Shown: piece after piece, positions 43,116-51,794 of the stretch | Position numbering within the stretch: the stretch's first letter is position 1 | Layout of the letters: each line of letters opens with the position of its first letter | Assembly (NCBI GenBank): GCA_027485675.1 | Contig: JAIXQP010000017.1 | Span: forward strand, 62,001 to 126,000 | Length of the DNA: 64,000 nucleotides | Reading direction: 5' to 3' | Origin: Terriglobales bacterium | GTDB lineage: Bacteria > Acidobacteriota > Terriglobia > Bryobacterales > Bryobacteraceae | Translations under genes and position numbers: made by a program | The notes under the pieces: generated by a model | Told to the model about the DNA's origin: nothing | The model's database searches: none | Seen by the model: the letters and a program-made list of their open reading frames with translations, nothing else

Positions 43116-45050
43116 TTATTGGGCCGCCGGCACCGTACTCGCAGGCCGGGAGACGACTCCTTTAATGGCCTCGTCCATTTCGATGCTGTTGGCCACCAGC
43201 GTCTGCCCCGTGGCGCGTTCAAGATCGTTCCGGGCGCGGGCGTAGGTACTGAGCGCCGCCACTTCACTCGCCTGTGCTGAAGTCAGGTCCCGCTGCGCCT
43301 GAATGACAAAGAAGATGGTCGAAGCGCCAAGCGCATACTTCTTCTGCTCAGCGTCGAGCGTCTGCTCCTGCAGCACCCGGTTCTTGAGAGCCGTCTGGTA
43401 GCGGGCACGGGCCTGCTGCAGGCTGATCAGGGCGTTCTGTACGTCCACCCGCACCTGGTTCATCTGCTGTTGAAAGCGGATCTCGCTCTGACGAATCGAA
43501 AGCTGTTCCCGCACCATATCCGACTGCGCGGCGCGATTCCGCAGCGGGACGTTCAGAGTGACGCCAAAGGCATAATCGGGGAAGTTCCGCCGGAACACTT
43601 GTCCCACCGCGGTGCCGTACCCGCCGAGGAAGAAGGCATCGACGGAGGCCGGGTTACGAGCCAGGGGCGCCGTATTGGTCGCGCCGGGCACTGGCGGCAC
43701 CGGTAGGGAGTTCAGGTCGCCCGAAAGGCCGTTGTTCTGGAAGCGTCCAAAGGCTTCGACCGACGGCCGCAGAGCGTTCTTCGTACCCACCAATCCGATC
43801 TTCGCGCTAGCGATATTCAGCCGGGACTGCTCCACCTCGGGCCGCATATCCATCGCCTTCGTCACCAGGTCCTGAATCGGTTCAATCGGTTCCGTCTCGG
43901 GAATCCGGATTTTGTCCGTGGGGATGACCCGGGCATCGGCAAGGGAGGCGCTGGTCACGCCGGTGCGCGAGAGGGCGTTCTTGAGGACAGTCTCCTGCTG
44001 CAGCAGGGTCGTCTCCGAGATGGTCAATTCCTGCTGGCTCCGGGCCACTTCGGCCTCGGCCCGAATGATTTCGATGGGGGCCAGGGTACCGATCTCGACC
44101 TGCTTCTTGTTGTCATCGTAGAGCTTCTGGTTCAGGCCCAGCGCCTGCCGCTTCACGAGCACGTCTTCATTGGCGGCAACCAGATCCCAGTAGCGGGCGA
44201 TGATGCCCGCGACGGTGGCGATCACCTGTTGCTTGAAGGCAAGTTCGGAAACCTTCAAGTTGTTCTTGCCGATGCGGATGTTCCGGCTATTCACCGCGAA
44301 ACCGAAACCCTGCAACAGGCGCTGCTGCACCTGAATATTGGCATTGACGTTCCGCGCCGGATTGAAGTCCAAACGTCCGGAGTTCTGCTCCGAGATGAAG
44401 TTGTTGAAGCCCATCGACACGGTGGTGCCGGAGATGAACGACTTGCTGACGTTGAACTGCGAGACGTCGCGCACCGAGATCAGCGAACTGGTACCGGTGT
44501 TGAACAGCGTCGTCTGCGGCTGGGTCGTCTTGCTCCGCTGAATCGTCGAGGTGAACACCGGGTCGAAGCTCGCCACGTTCAGACTCGTGCCGGTCGCCTG
44601 CGCGGTTACCGCCTGCGACGTGCTTTCGATTCCACCGCCGCCGGCCAACCCGCCACCGCCGCCACCGCCGTCGCCACCCACCTGCGTCGTGCCCGTGTTG
44701 ATAAAGTTACCCTGATTCCGCGCAATACCGCCCGCGATCGCGCGGTTCAGGTCCGATTGCGAGATCTGGGGCCCGAAACGCTGCAGTTCGATGTCGAGGT
44801 TGTTTTCGAGCGCCAAAGCGATGGCATCCTGCAGCGAAAGATAAAGTTTGCCGGCCCGAAGCAATTGCTCCAGGCGATTCGAGTTGCCGAGATTGATGGG
44901 CGCAATGTCCCGCCACGTATACGGATCGGTGAAGCGGCCCTGCCACCAGTTGCCAGAGGTATTGGCTTTTTTGGTCTCCTGGGGCAGTGCGGCCGGGCTG
45001 ACCATTAACATGGCGCAGAGGAGGCTGAGCGGACGTCGTATTGAAATCAT
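43116..45050 (-). CDS. TolC-family outer-membrane efflux protein
   Basis: A 644-residue protein, longer than typical TolC (about 450-500). A signal peptide (RPLSLLCAMLMVSPAALP) is followed by LYLSLQDAIALALENNLDIE, the standard opening of the repeat. Two outer-membrane-factor halves follow, rich in Gln-containing coiled-coil helices (AEAEVARSQQELTISETTLL and QMNQVRVDVQNALISLQQAR). The extra length includes a low-complexity insert with a Gly run (GGDGGGGGGGLAGGGG, about residues 125-140) and a long stretch before the first coiled coil. No RND pump, membrane-fusion protein or ABC exporter gene is adjacent, so its partner must be elsewhere. Confidence 0.88.
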   Translation of the reverse strand: MISIRRPLSLLCAMLMVSPAALPQETKKANTSGNWWQGRFTDPYTWRDIAPINLGNSNRLEQLLRAGKLYLSLQDAIALALENNLDIELQRFGPQISQSDLNRAIAGGIARNQGNFINTGTTQVGGDGGGGGGGLAGGGGIESTSQAVTAQATGTSLNVASFDPVFTSTIQRSKTTQPQTTLFNTGTSSLISVRDVSQFNVSKSFISGTTVSMGFNNFISEQNSGRLDFNPARNVNANIQVQQRLLQGFGFAVNSRNIRIGKNNLKVSELAFKQQVIATVAGIIARYWDLVAANEDVLVKRQALGLNQKLYDDNKKQVEIGTLAPIEIIRAEAEVARSQQELTISETTLLQQETVLKNALSRTGVTSASLADARVIPTDKIRIPETEPIEPIQDLVTKAMDMRPEVEQSRLNIASAKIGLVGTKNALRPSVEAFGRFQNNGLSGDLNSLPVPPVPGATNTAPLARNPASVDAFFLGGYGTAVGQVFRRNFPDYAFGVTLNVPLRNRAAQSDMVREQLSIRQSEIRFQQQMNQVRVDVQNALISLQQARARYQTALKNRVLQEQTLDAEQKKYALGASTIFFVIQAQRDLTSAQASEVAALSTYARARNDLERATGQTLVANSIEMDEAIKGVVSRPASTVPAAQ

Positions 45051-45199
45051 GGGAGTCAGGTGGGGTATCGGAAAAGACGAACTCTACGGGGCCGTTGTTC
45101 CAGGAAATATGTATATGGTAACGCAAGACTTAACGATCTTCTATGTCCGAAAATGGGACGCTTGGGATCCCGGCCCGGCACCTGCTATCCTGAGCGGAA

Positions 45200-45787
45200 A
45201 TGTCTGATCCTGTCCTGGCGATTTTTGAAGCCACCGGCGCCTATCTCCGGGGCCACTTCCGGCTCACGAGCGGGCTGCACAGCCCGGAGTACCTCCAGTG
45301 CGCGAAGGTTTTACAGCACCCGGTCCATGCCTTCGACTTTGGCGTGGCTCTCGGCCGCGAGTTCGGCAAGCTCACGGGCGGCCGGAAAATCGACGCCGTC
45401 GTCAGCCCCGCCATGGGCGGCCTGATCATCGGCCACGAGGTGGCCCGCGCCGTCGGCGCCCGGTTCGTGTTCACCGAACGCGACGCCTCTGGCAAGATGA
45501 CCCTGCGCCGCGGCTTCGAGATCGAACCCGGCGAGACCACCGTGGTGGTCGAGGACGTGATCACGACCGGCGGCAGCTCCCGGGAGGTGATTGAAATCCT
45601 CGAGGACCGGGGCGCCGAAGTCCTCGCCGCCGGATCGATCATCGACCGCAGCGGCGGGCAGGCCGACCTCGGGGTGAAGCGGGTCGCCTTAGCCACCCTC
45701 AAGGTCACCGCCTACTCGCCCGAAAACTGCCCGCTTTGCCAGCAGGGCCTGCCGGTCACCAAGCCCGGCTCGCGGAATGTCGCCTGA
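45200..45787 (+). CDS. pyrE: Orotate phosphoribosyltransferase
   Basis: A 195-residue enzyme that joins orotate to PRPP in UMP synthesis. It shows FRLTSGLHSPEYLQC, VVSPAMGGLIIGHEVAR and the PRPP-binding TVVVEDVITTGGSSREVIE, all characteristic of PyrE. The C-terminus ends YSPENCPLCQQGLPV, which is common in this branch. Divergent from the TolC gene with 149 bp between them; the last 11 bp overlap truA, so the two genes are probably coupled. Confidence 0.94.
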   Translation: MSDPVLAIFEATGAYLRGHFRLTSGLHSPEYLQCAKVLQHPVHAFDFGVALGREFGKLTGGRKIDAVVSPAMGGLIIGHEVARAVGARFVFTERDASGKMTLRRGFEIEPGETTVVVEDVITTGGSSREVIEILEDRGAEVLAAGSIIDRSGGQADLGVKRVALATLKVTAYSPENCPLCQQGLPVTKPGSRNVA

Positions 45788-46532
45788 AAACCGGAACCTC
45801 CGCCTGACGATCGCTTACGACGGAGCCGACTACGCCGGCTGGCAGATCCAGCCGGATGAAGTCACCATTCAAAGCGAGATCGAGCGGGCGCTGTTTCTGG
45901 CCACGAAAGAGAAGGTCACCATCCACGGCAGCGGCCGCACCGACGCCGGGGTCCATGCTCTCGGGCAGGTGGCTTCGTTTCGGACCGCGAATCCGATTCC
46001 GGTCGACAACCTGCAACGCGCCGTGAACCGCCTCCTACCCCCCGCCATTCGCATCATCGGGGTGGAGGAGGCGCCCCCCGATTTTCACGCCCGGTTCTCC
46101 GCCCGCGGTAAGCGCTATGAGTACCGCATCTGGCGGGAACTCATCTGCCCGCCCCATCTGGCGCGCTACGTCTATACCCATCCCTACCCGCTCGACGTGC
46201 CCGCGATGATCGCCGCCGCCCCACTCTTTCTCGGTGAACACGACTACTCCTCCTTCTCCGCCGCCGACGCCAAGGATGCCCTGGGCCACTCGAAAATCCG
46301 GCGCATTTGGGTCTCGGAGATGGCCGAGGAAGGGCCGGTGCTCCTCTACCGGGTGGAAGGCAGCGGCTTTCTGAAACACATGGTGCGCAATCTGGTGGGC
46401 ACGCTGATTGAAGTCGGCCGCGGGAATCTCACAGCTGAAGGGCTGCTCGATCTGCTGGCCAAACCGCAACGCGCCCGCGCCGGGAACACCGTCCCCGGCC
46501 GCGGTTTATATCTCGTCCGCGTGGACTACTAA
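45777..46532 (+). CDS. truA: tRNA pseudouridine(38-40) synthase
   Basis: A 251-residue enzyme that isomerises uridine at positions 38-40 of tRNA. The catalytic Asp is in GSGRTDAGVHALGQVASF; other family blocks are LTIAYDGADYAGWQ, NRLLPPAIRI, DFHARFSARGKRYEYRIW and GSGFLKHMVRNLVGTLIEVG. ATG at 45777 overlaps pyrE by 11 bp. The 3' end overlaps the convergent propeller gene by 4 bp. Confidence 0.96.
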   Translation: MSPENRNLRLTIAYDGADYAGWQIQPDEVTIQSEIERALFLATKEKVTIHGSGRTDAGVHALGQVASFRTANPIPVDNLQRAVNRLLPPAIRIIGVEEAPPDFHARFSARGKRYEYRIWRELICPPHLARYVYTHPYPLDVPAMIAAAPLFLGEHDYSSFSAADAKDALGHSKIRRIWVSEMAEEGPVLLYRVEGSGFLKHMVRNLVGTLIEVGRGNLTAEGLLDLLAKPQRARAGNTVPGRGLYLVRVDY

Positions 46533-47737
46533 GCGCGCACGGCGAAACAGGTCAGATTGTCCTGATCGCGCACATACAGGCGCCCGTCCGACAGCACGGG
46601 CAGCGTCCACACGGGATAATCGCCCCGGCCGATCTTATGGCGGGCGGTCTCCTTGTAGCCCGAAGGAGTCGCCTCGGCCAGCGCCAGCGTGCCATCCTCT
46701 CCCTGCAGGTACAACATCCCATCGGCGAAGATCAATTGGCCCTTGCCGACACTGCGGTCCCGCCACGCCACCTCGCCGCTCATCAGCTTCATGCAGGTCA
46801 GAACGTTCGACGAAAACCCGTAGACATGCTCACCCACCAGCACGCTTGAGCAGTAGTGATTCCGCATGTCGCGGTTGAAGTAGACCTCCTCGGCCTTCAC
46901 TTTCCCGCCCGAACCGCTGAGCTTAAGCAGCGCGCAGCCCGTGCCGTAGTCGGAACTGACAAACAGGTGGCCGTTCGTATAGAGCGGAGTCGCGATGTTC
47001 GCCGTCCGGTTGGCAACCTTGTCATAGCGCCACAGCGCTTCGCCAGTGGTGGCGTTCATACCCACAATCCCTTCGCCCGTAAACGTCACCACGTTGCGGA
47101 TGCCACCGAAATCAAACGCAATCGCCGAGGCGTACCCAGCCGAATCGTTGCCCGACTTCCACAGGAGCTTGCCGTTGGTCTTATCGAGCGCGACCACCGA
47201 AGCCCCGCGGCCGCCCGGCTGCACAATCACCTTATTGCCATCAATCAGCGGCGACTCGCTCATCCCCCAATGAATCACCTGGCCGCCGAACTTATCGACG
47301 ACGTTCATCTCCCACTGCTTCTTGCCGTCCACCTTGTTGATCACCGTCAGCGTCCCATCCGCCGACATGCTATAGAGCATTTGGCCATCAACGGTCGGGG
47401 TGCCGCGGGGACCGTTGCCGCGGCTTTCGTTATAGCTGCCGCCGGCTGGCGTCGCCCACAGCTTTTTGCCGGTCGCCACGTCGTAGGCCATCACGAACTC
47501 GGTCCTACCCTGCTGGCCTTGCGTATAGAGCTTGCCGCCGGAGATCGAATACGACGAGTAGCCTTCGCCCAGCCCCGCCGCCGTCCAGACCACCTTAGGC
47601 CCACCGCCGGGCCACTGCTTCAGCAGCCCCGACTCGGCGGACTTGCCATCGCGGGCTAAACCACGCCACTGCGGCCATTCGGCGGCATAGGCGACTGCGG
47701 CGGACGAGGCGGCCAGGAACAGGCGGCGGGAGGTCAT
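46529..47737 (-). CDS. Exported PQQ-type beta-propeller protein
   Basis: A 402-residue secreted protein. The signal peptide (SRRLFLAASSAAVAYA) precedes EWPQWRGLARDGKS, a signature of a large Acidobacteria/Planctomycetes PQQ-like family. About seven repeats follow with the blade pattern (KDGKKQWEM, DKTNGKLLWKSGN, ATTGEALWRYD), as in BamB. No dehydrogenase active site is recognised, so it may be a binding or scaffold protein. It is the last gene of the nine-gene minus-strand run and overlaps the preceding gene by 4 bp. Confidence 0.85.
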   Translation of the reverse strand: MTSRRLFLAASSAAVAYAAEWPQWRGLARDGKSAESGLLKQWPGGGPKVVWTAAGLGEGYSSYSISGGKLYTQGQQGRTEFVMAYDVATGKKLWATPAGGSYNESRGNGPRGTPTVDGQMLYSMSADGTLTVINKVDGKKQWEMNVVDKFGGQVIHWGMSESPLIDGNKVIVQPGGRGASVVALDKTNGKLLWKSGNDSAGYASAIAFDFGGIRNVVTFTGEGIVGMNATTGEALWRYDKVANRTANIATPLYTNGHLFVSSDYGTGCALLKLSGSGGKVKAEEVYFNRDMRNHYCSSVLVGEHVYGFSSNVLTCMKLMSGEVAWRDRSVGKGQLIFADGMLYLQGEDGTLALAEATPSGYKETARHKIGRGDYPVWTLPVLSDGRLYVRDQDNLTCFAVRA

Positions 47738-48231
47738 TTGGTAATCCCCTGGATCATTTGTTTAAATGCGGCTTCGTGGGTGGCAATGACGTTTGCGGGA
47801 GCCGTGAACTTGAAAAAGACGCTGCCTTGCGGCGCTTCGATAATGGCGCCGAGCATCCGGTAACCCGGCTTCATCACCTTATCGGGAGACATGGGAGAGG
47901 CGGACCACGCGTAGGTCCCCGTCAGATCGAGGTAGGTGACCTTATATCCGGCAACCGTGCCCGCGCTACGCTTTGTCTGGCCGGTCTTGGTCGGGAACTG
48001 GTCCTCCCAACGGGTGATGTTGGCTTCAACGCCGCCGCCGAGCCCGGGTCCAAAGTAGAACACGGCGCATTCGCCGGCTTCCGGGGTTCCCGGCGCCGTG
48101 TAGGTGGCGGCGCGCATGGGGCGTTGCGGCAGCGCCTTCCAGCCGGCGGGCATCTTCCAGGAGATACCGGAGGCGCCATCAGCAAGCAGCAGGACGGGAA
48201 GGAAGAGGGCAGAAAGCAGGAGACGATGCAT
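47734..48231 (-). CDS. Hypothetical exported protein
   Basis: 165 residues with a signal peptide (HRLLLSALFLPVLLLADGASG). The mature part starts SWKMPAGWKALPQRPMRAAT and looks like a small beta-rich domain (YTAPGTPEAGECAVFYFG, SVFFKFTAPANVIATHEAAF). I do not recognise the family. Its stop overlaps the propeller gene start by 4 bp, and its own start lies 15 bp after the membrane glycosyltransferase-like gene, so all three probably act together at the envelope. Confidence 0.72.
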   Translation of the reverse strand: MHRLLLSALFLPVLLLADGASGISWKMPAGWKALPQRPMRAATYTAPGTPEAGECAVFYFGPGLGGGVEANITRWEDQFPTKTGQTKRSAGTVAGYKVTYLDLTGTYAWSASPMSPDKVMKPGYRMLGAIIEAPQGSVFFKFTAPANVIATHEAAFKQMIQGITK

Positions 48232-48246
48232 ACCGATAGTCTATCG

Positions 48247-49914
48247 CTAGCGGAAGCCGAAAGCGCCCATGGGGATCCCAAGCTTCCGGGGGTCTCCGTT
48301 GGACGGCCGGAACGGCGGAGTGACCACGAACTCCACGCGAGCCACTCCCGCCGGCCCGGCGGCGAGCGGATAGCGCACCGTTTGCCAACCCTGCCGCGTG
48401 AACGTCTGCCGGCCCAACGTCGTCCCGTTCAGCCGGGTTTCGAGCGTCACCTCGCCGATCTCGCGAATATAGTCCGGCCCGATGTTCAGGTTCATCTCGA
48501 ACGCGCGGGCCTCCGCCGGACGGTACAGGCGGGCGGTAGCGGTCGGGTGGGTCCAGCGAAACGCCCCGTCGCGAGTGTACCAGCCGGACTCCAACTGCCA
48601 CACCGGCGTCAGCCGGGACATCTCGATCCAGGAAGCGTCAGGCTGCCCGGGAACATGCGCCAGAGAGTAGAGCCGCCGGGTGGGCCGGTCCCAGGACAGG
48701 AGTGCAAACGGCGCGTCCGCCGCGGGCCGCTCCTCGGCCGGCAACGCCACGAGTTCGTTGGTGGCGAACGCCAACCGCAGCGACCCGGTAACGCCCCACC
48801 AATAGAGGTGCGGCGGATAGCCATCAATCAGGAACGAGCGGAGGCCCGGCTGCTCCCGGGCCAAATCCCGAATGGCGGCGAAGTAAGCCCGGTTCTCATC
48901 CGCATCGAACAGCAATGTGGAACGGACCGGCCGCAATTGCACGTAGTTAACGCCCAGCCAGACCGCCAACGGCGGCGCCACCCAGCGCCAGGAGAAGCGC
49001 TCGGCGGCCGCGGCGAGCGACACCGCCAAACCCGCGAGCGGCAGATAGAGATACGCCGGCAGCGTCCGGTTCGGCACAATAAACATCGGCGCGAGAAACA
49101 GCACAAACGCGGCCAAGCCCCAGTTCACCCGCTTGTCCCGGCAGAAGAGAGGAATGGCCAGCAGCGCGAAGCCGGCGTGCGGCCACAGCAGAATCTTCGA
49201 GGCATAGAAGTCCACCGCCTGCGCGAAGGAGGCCGGAGTCAACCGCAACCCGTAGTCCCCTTCCCTGCCCCCTTGGGCCAGCACCGCCTGCATGCCGAAC
49301 AGGAACGACACGGCGAAAAACGGCGCCAATCGCTTGTACCGCCGCTCGCCCAGCCAGTGCTCATACACGAGCAGCACCACCGGCAGCCCGATGGCCAGCT
49401 CCTTCGACTTATACGCGCACCAGAACAGCAGCAGCGGCTGCCACCATGGCCGGCCCGCCACCCACGCCCAGAGCGAGGCGATCGAAAACGTCGCGCAAAG
49501 GACGTCGTAGAGGAACATCGGTTTCCAGTACGCCTCCAGACAAGCGACATGGAACGCAAACAGGCACAGGCCGCACACGCGCGGAGCCCACGCGAAACCA
49601 AGCGAGCGCAGCAACCCCCAAAGCAGCCCCAGATTCAGGACGTGCAGCAGTTGCGTCACCAGCACGTACCAGGAGAACTCGAGCCCGGCCCACTGGTAGA
49701 GGCCCGTGAGCAGAGCATGGGTCACCGGCCGGAAGTTGCTGGCATAAAAGGTAGGCGCCAGAAACCCCGTAAGAAACGTCTCCGCCGGCGCCCAGCGCAT
49801 CCAGGCGAATGAGTCCAGATCGTCACCGGCGAAGTAGCCCTTGTAGGCTCCCTTGTTCACCACCCAAAGGAGCCACAGGAGGATCAACCAGGTGGCCGGC
49901 GTACGAAATCTCAT
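48247..49914 (-). CDS. Polytopic membrane protein, GT-C glycosyltransferase-like
   Basis: A 555-residue protein with about nine hydrophobic helices in residues 1-330 and a soluble C-terminal domain of about 200 residues that is beta-rich (FEMNLNIGPDYIREIGEVTL, TRQGWQTVRYPLAAGPAGVA). An early acidic pair in the first periplasmic loop (YFAGDDLDSFAWMRW) resembles the catalytic motif of GT-C enzymes, which use polyprenyl-phosphate sugars. The assignment rests on topology and this motif. ATGA overlap with the IlvD/Edd gene upstream. Confidence 0.65.
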   Translation of the reverse strand: MRFRTPATWLILLWLLWVVNKGAYKGYFAGDDLDSFAWMRWAPAETFLTGFLAPTFYASNFRPVTHALLTGLYQWAGLEFSWYVLVTQLLHVLNLGLLWGLLRSLGFAWAPRVCGLCLFAFHVACLEAYWKPMFLYDVLCATFSIASLWAWVAGRPWWQPLLLFWCAYKSKELAIGLPVVLLVYEHWLGERRYKRLAPFFAVSFLFGMQAVLAQGGREGDYGLRLTPASFAQAVDFYASKILLWPHAGFALLAIPLFCRDKRVNWGLAAFVLFLAPMFIVPNRTLPAYLYLPLAGLAVSLAAAAERFSWRWVAPPLAVWLGVNYVQLRPVRSTLLFDADENRAYFAAIRDLAREQPGLRSFLIDGYPPHLYWWGVTGSLRLAFATNELVALPAEERPAADAPFALLSWDRPTRRLYSLAHVPGQPDASWIEMSRLTPVWQLESGWYTRDGAFRWTHPTATARLYRPAEARAFEMNLNIGPDYIREIGEVTLETRLNGTTLGRQTFTRQGWQTVRYPLAAGPAGVARVEFVVTPPFRPSNGDPRKLGIPMGAFGFR

Positions 49915-51599
49915 TCGGCGTGCAGGAAGTCGAAGTCGCAGCCCAGGTGGGACTGCGTGACGTGCGAAAGGAACAGTTTGCCGTAGCCGCGCGTGAAGTG
50001 CGGCGGGGCGGGCTTCCAGGCGGCGAGCCGCTGCGCGATCTCCTCATCGGACACATGCAGATGCAACTGCCGCGCTTCGACATCGAGCGTGATCAGGTCG
50101 CCGTTCTGCACGATGGCCAGCGGCCCGCCAATGCCCGATTCGGGCGAAACATGCAGCACCACCGTGCCGAAGCTCGTGCCGGACATCCGGGCGTCGGAGA
50201 TCCGGACGCAATCCGAAATCCCCTGTTCAAGCAGCACCTTCGGCATGGGGATATGGCCCCATTCCGGGAAGCCGGGCGCGCCGTGCGGGCCGCCGCCCTT
50301 CATCACGAGCACCGTGTTCGCATCGATCGGCAGATCCATCGAGTCGATCGTGTCGTGCATCTGTTGATATGACTCAAAGACGTAGGCCGGGCCCGTGTGT
50401 TTGCACAAATGCGGGCTGGCCGCGGTCTGCTTGAACACCGCGCCGTTCGGCGAAAGATTCCCCTGCAGCACCACAGTGCCGCCTTCGTCATAGATCGGAT
50501 TGGACGCCGAACGGATCACGTCATGATTGTGGTTCGGCGCCTGCGCGACGTTCTCCTCGATGGTCTTGCCATTCACCGTCAACGCCTCGCGGTGGAGGAG
50601 CGGCAGCAGTTCCCGCATCACGGCCGGCACGCCGCCCGCGTAGAAAAAGTCCTCCATCATGAACTCGCCGGAGGGCCGTACATTGACGAGAAACGGCGTG
50701 CGGCGGGAGATGGTATCGAAGTCGGCCAGCGCGAGTTTGTTCGGCGTGCGGCCGGCGATGGCGAGCAGATGGACCACGGCATTGGTAGAACCGCCGATGG
50801 CCATATCCACGGTGATCGCGTTCTCAAAGGCTTCGCGGGTCAGAATGCGTGACGGCTTCAGACCTTCGGCGATCATCTCCACCATGCGGCGGCCGGCCAT
50901 CTCCGCCATGGCGAGCCGGCGGGAATCCGGCGCCGGAATGGCGGCCGAACCGGGCAACGACATGCCGAGGGCTTCGGCGATGATGGCCATCGTCGAGGCG
51001 GTGCCCATCACGGTGCAATGGCCCGAAGAGCGCACCATGCAGCCTTCAATCTCCTCGAGCTGTTCGGGCGAAACCTGGCCGGTGCGGAACAGATCGAAGA
51101 TCTTGCGGCCGTCGGTTCCCTGCCCGATGATGCGTCCCTTGTAATTGCCGGAGAGTGTAGGGCCACCCGTTAGAATCAGGGCCGGAACATCGGCCGAGGC
51201 GGCGCCCATCAGCATCGCGGGGGTCGTCTTGTCGCACCCGCACAGCAGCACGACACCGTCGAGTGGATTGGCGCGGATCGACTCTTCCACATCCATCGCC
51301 ATCAGGTTCCGGAACAGCATGGTCGTCGGCTTCATGTACTGCTCGCCGAGTGAAATGACGGGGAACTCGAGCGGGAATCCTCCCGCGGCCCACACCCCGC
51401 GCTTCACCGCATCGGCCACCTGCCGCAGGTGCGCGTTGCAGTTGTTCAGTTCGCTGAACGAATTGCAAATGCCGACCACCGGCTTGCCGTGGAAGGCCTG
51501 ACGCGAAATACCAAGGGCGCGGATATTCGCGCGGCGGGAAAAATTGTAGTACTCCTTGCCATTGAACCAGGAGTAGCTGCGGAGCTTCGTGGGATCCAT
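49911..51599 (-). CDS. IlvD/Edd-family dehydratase, sugar-acid-type
   Basis: A 562-residue Fe-S dehydratase. The opening SWFNGKEYYNFSRRANIRAL and GKPVVGICNSFSELNNCNAH, GVWAAGGFPLEFPVISLGEQ fit the branch with arabonate/xylonate dehydratases better than classical dihydroxy-acid dehydratase. Cluster Cys are in ICNSFSELNNC, LLCGCDKTTPAM and SGHCTVMGTAS; the C-terminus shows RISDARMSGTSFGTVVLHVS. It removes water from a sugar acid or dihydroxy acid. Because the window also has a KDG-type kinase and an enolase-superfamily dehydratase, a sugar-acid role is favoured, but a role in valine/isoleucine synthesis cannot be excluded. Confidence 0.82.
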   Translation of the reverse strand: MDPTKLRSYSWFNGKEYYNFSRRANIRALGISRQAFHGKPVVGICNSFSELNNCNAHLRQVADAVKRGVWAAGGFPLEFPVISLGEQYMKPTTMLFRNLMAMDVEESIRANPLDGVVLLCGCDKTTPAMLMGAASADVPALILTGGPTLSGNYKGRIIGQGTDGRKIFDLFRTGQVSPEQLEEIEGCMVRSSGHCTVMGTASTMAIIAEALGMSLPGSAAIPAPDSRRLAMAEMAGRRMVEMIAEGLKPSRILTREAFENAITVDMAIGGSTNAVVHLLAIAGRTPNKLALADFDTISRRTPFLVNVRPSGEFMMEDFFYAGGVPAVMRELLPLLHREALTVNGKTIEENVAQAPNHNHDVIRSASNPIYDEGGTVVLQGNLSPNGAVFKQTAASPHLCKHTGPAYVFESYQQMHDTIDSMDLPIDANTVLVMKGGGPHGAPGFPEWGHIPMPKVLLEQGISDCVRISDARMSGTSFGTVVLHVSPESGIGGPLAIVQNGDLITLDVEARQLHLHVSDEEIAQRLAAWKPAPPHFTRGYGKLFLSHVTQSHLGCDFDFLHAE

Positions 51600-51616
51600 G
51601 AAGCTCTTATTGTGTC

Positions 51617-51790
51617 TTATTCGACGGTAATCTTGGAGCCGGTCTTCGGCTTCGGCTCCAACTCCTGAATCGAGGTATCGATCAGGAGCCGCAGGCCTTT
51701 CAGGAATTCGACGCCCGCCGTGCGGAAGTGGTTCTGAATCGCTTCGGCGCTGCAGCCGCAGGAGGTGCTTTGGGCTTTCTCGTCGCTCAT
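51617..51790 (-). CDS. Small hypothetical protein, 57 residues
   Basis: ATG at 51790 begins SDEKAQSTSCGCSAEAIQNH, with a CGC pair near the N-terminus and an amphipathic helix (FLKGLRLLIDTSIQELEP). No signal peptide. The frame extends upstream to 51901, but that part overlaps nagA and has no coding character. It lies 4 bp from nagA and 17 bp from the dehydratase gene on the same strand, supporting a real operon member. Not recognised. Confidence 0.6.
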   Translation of the reverse strand: MSDEKAQSTSCGCSAEAIQNHFRTAGVEFLKGLRLLIDTSIQELEPKPKTGSKITVE

Positions 51791-51794
51791 ATTC

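Noticed and set aside
47758-49812. 684-residue plus-strand frame
   Set aside because: Antisense to the exported protein and GT-C-like genes; Arg/Gln/Pro-rich and without motifs.
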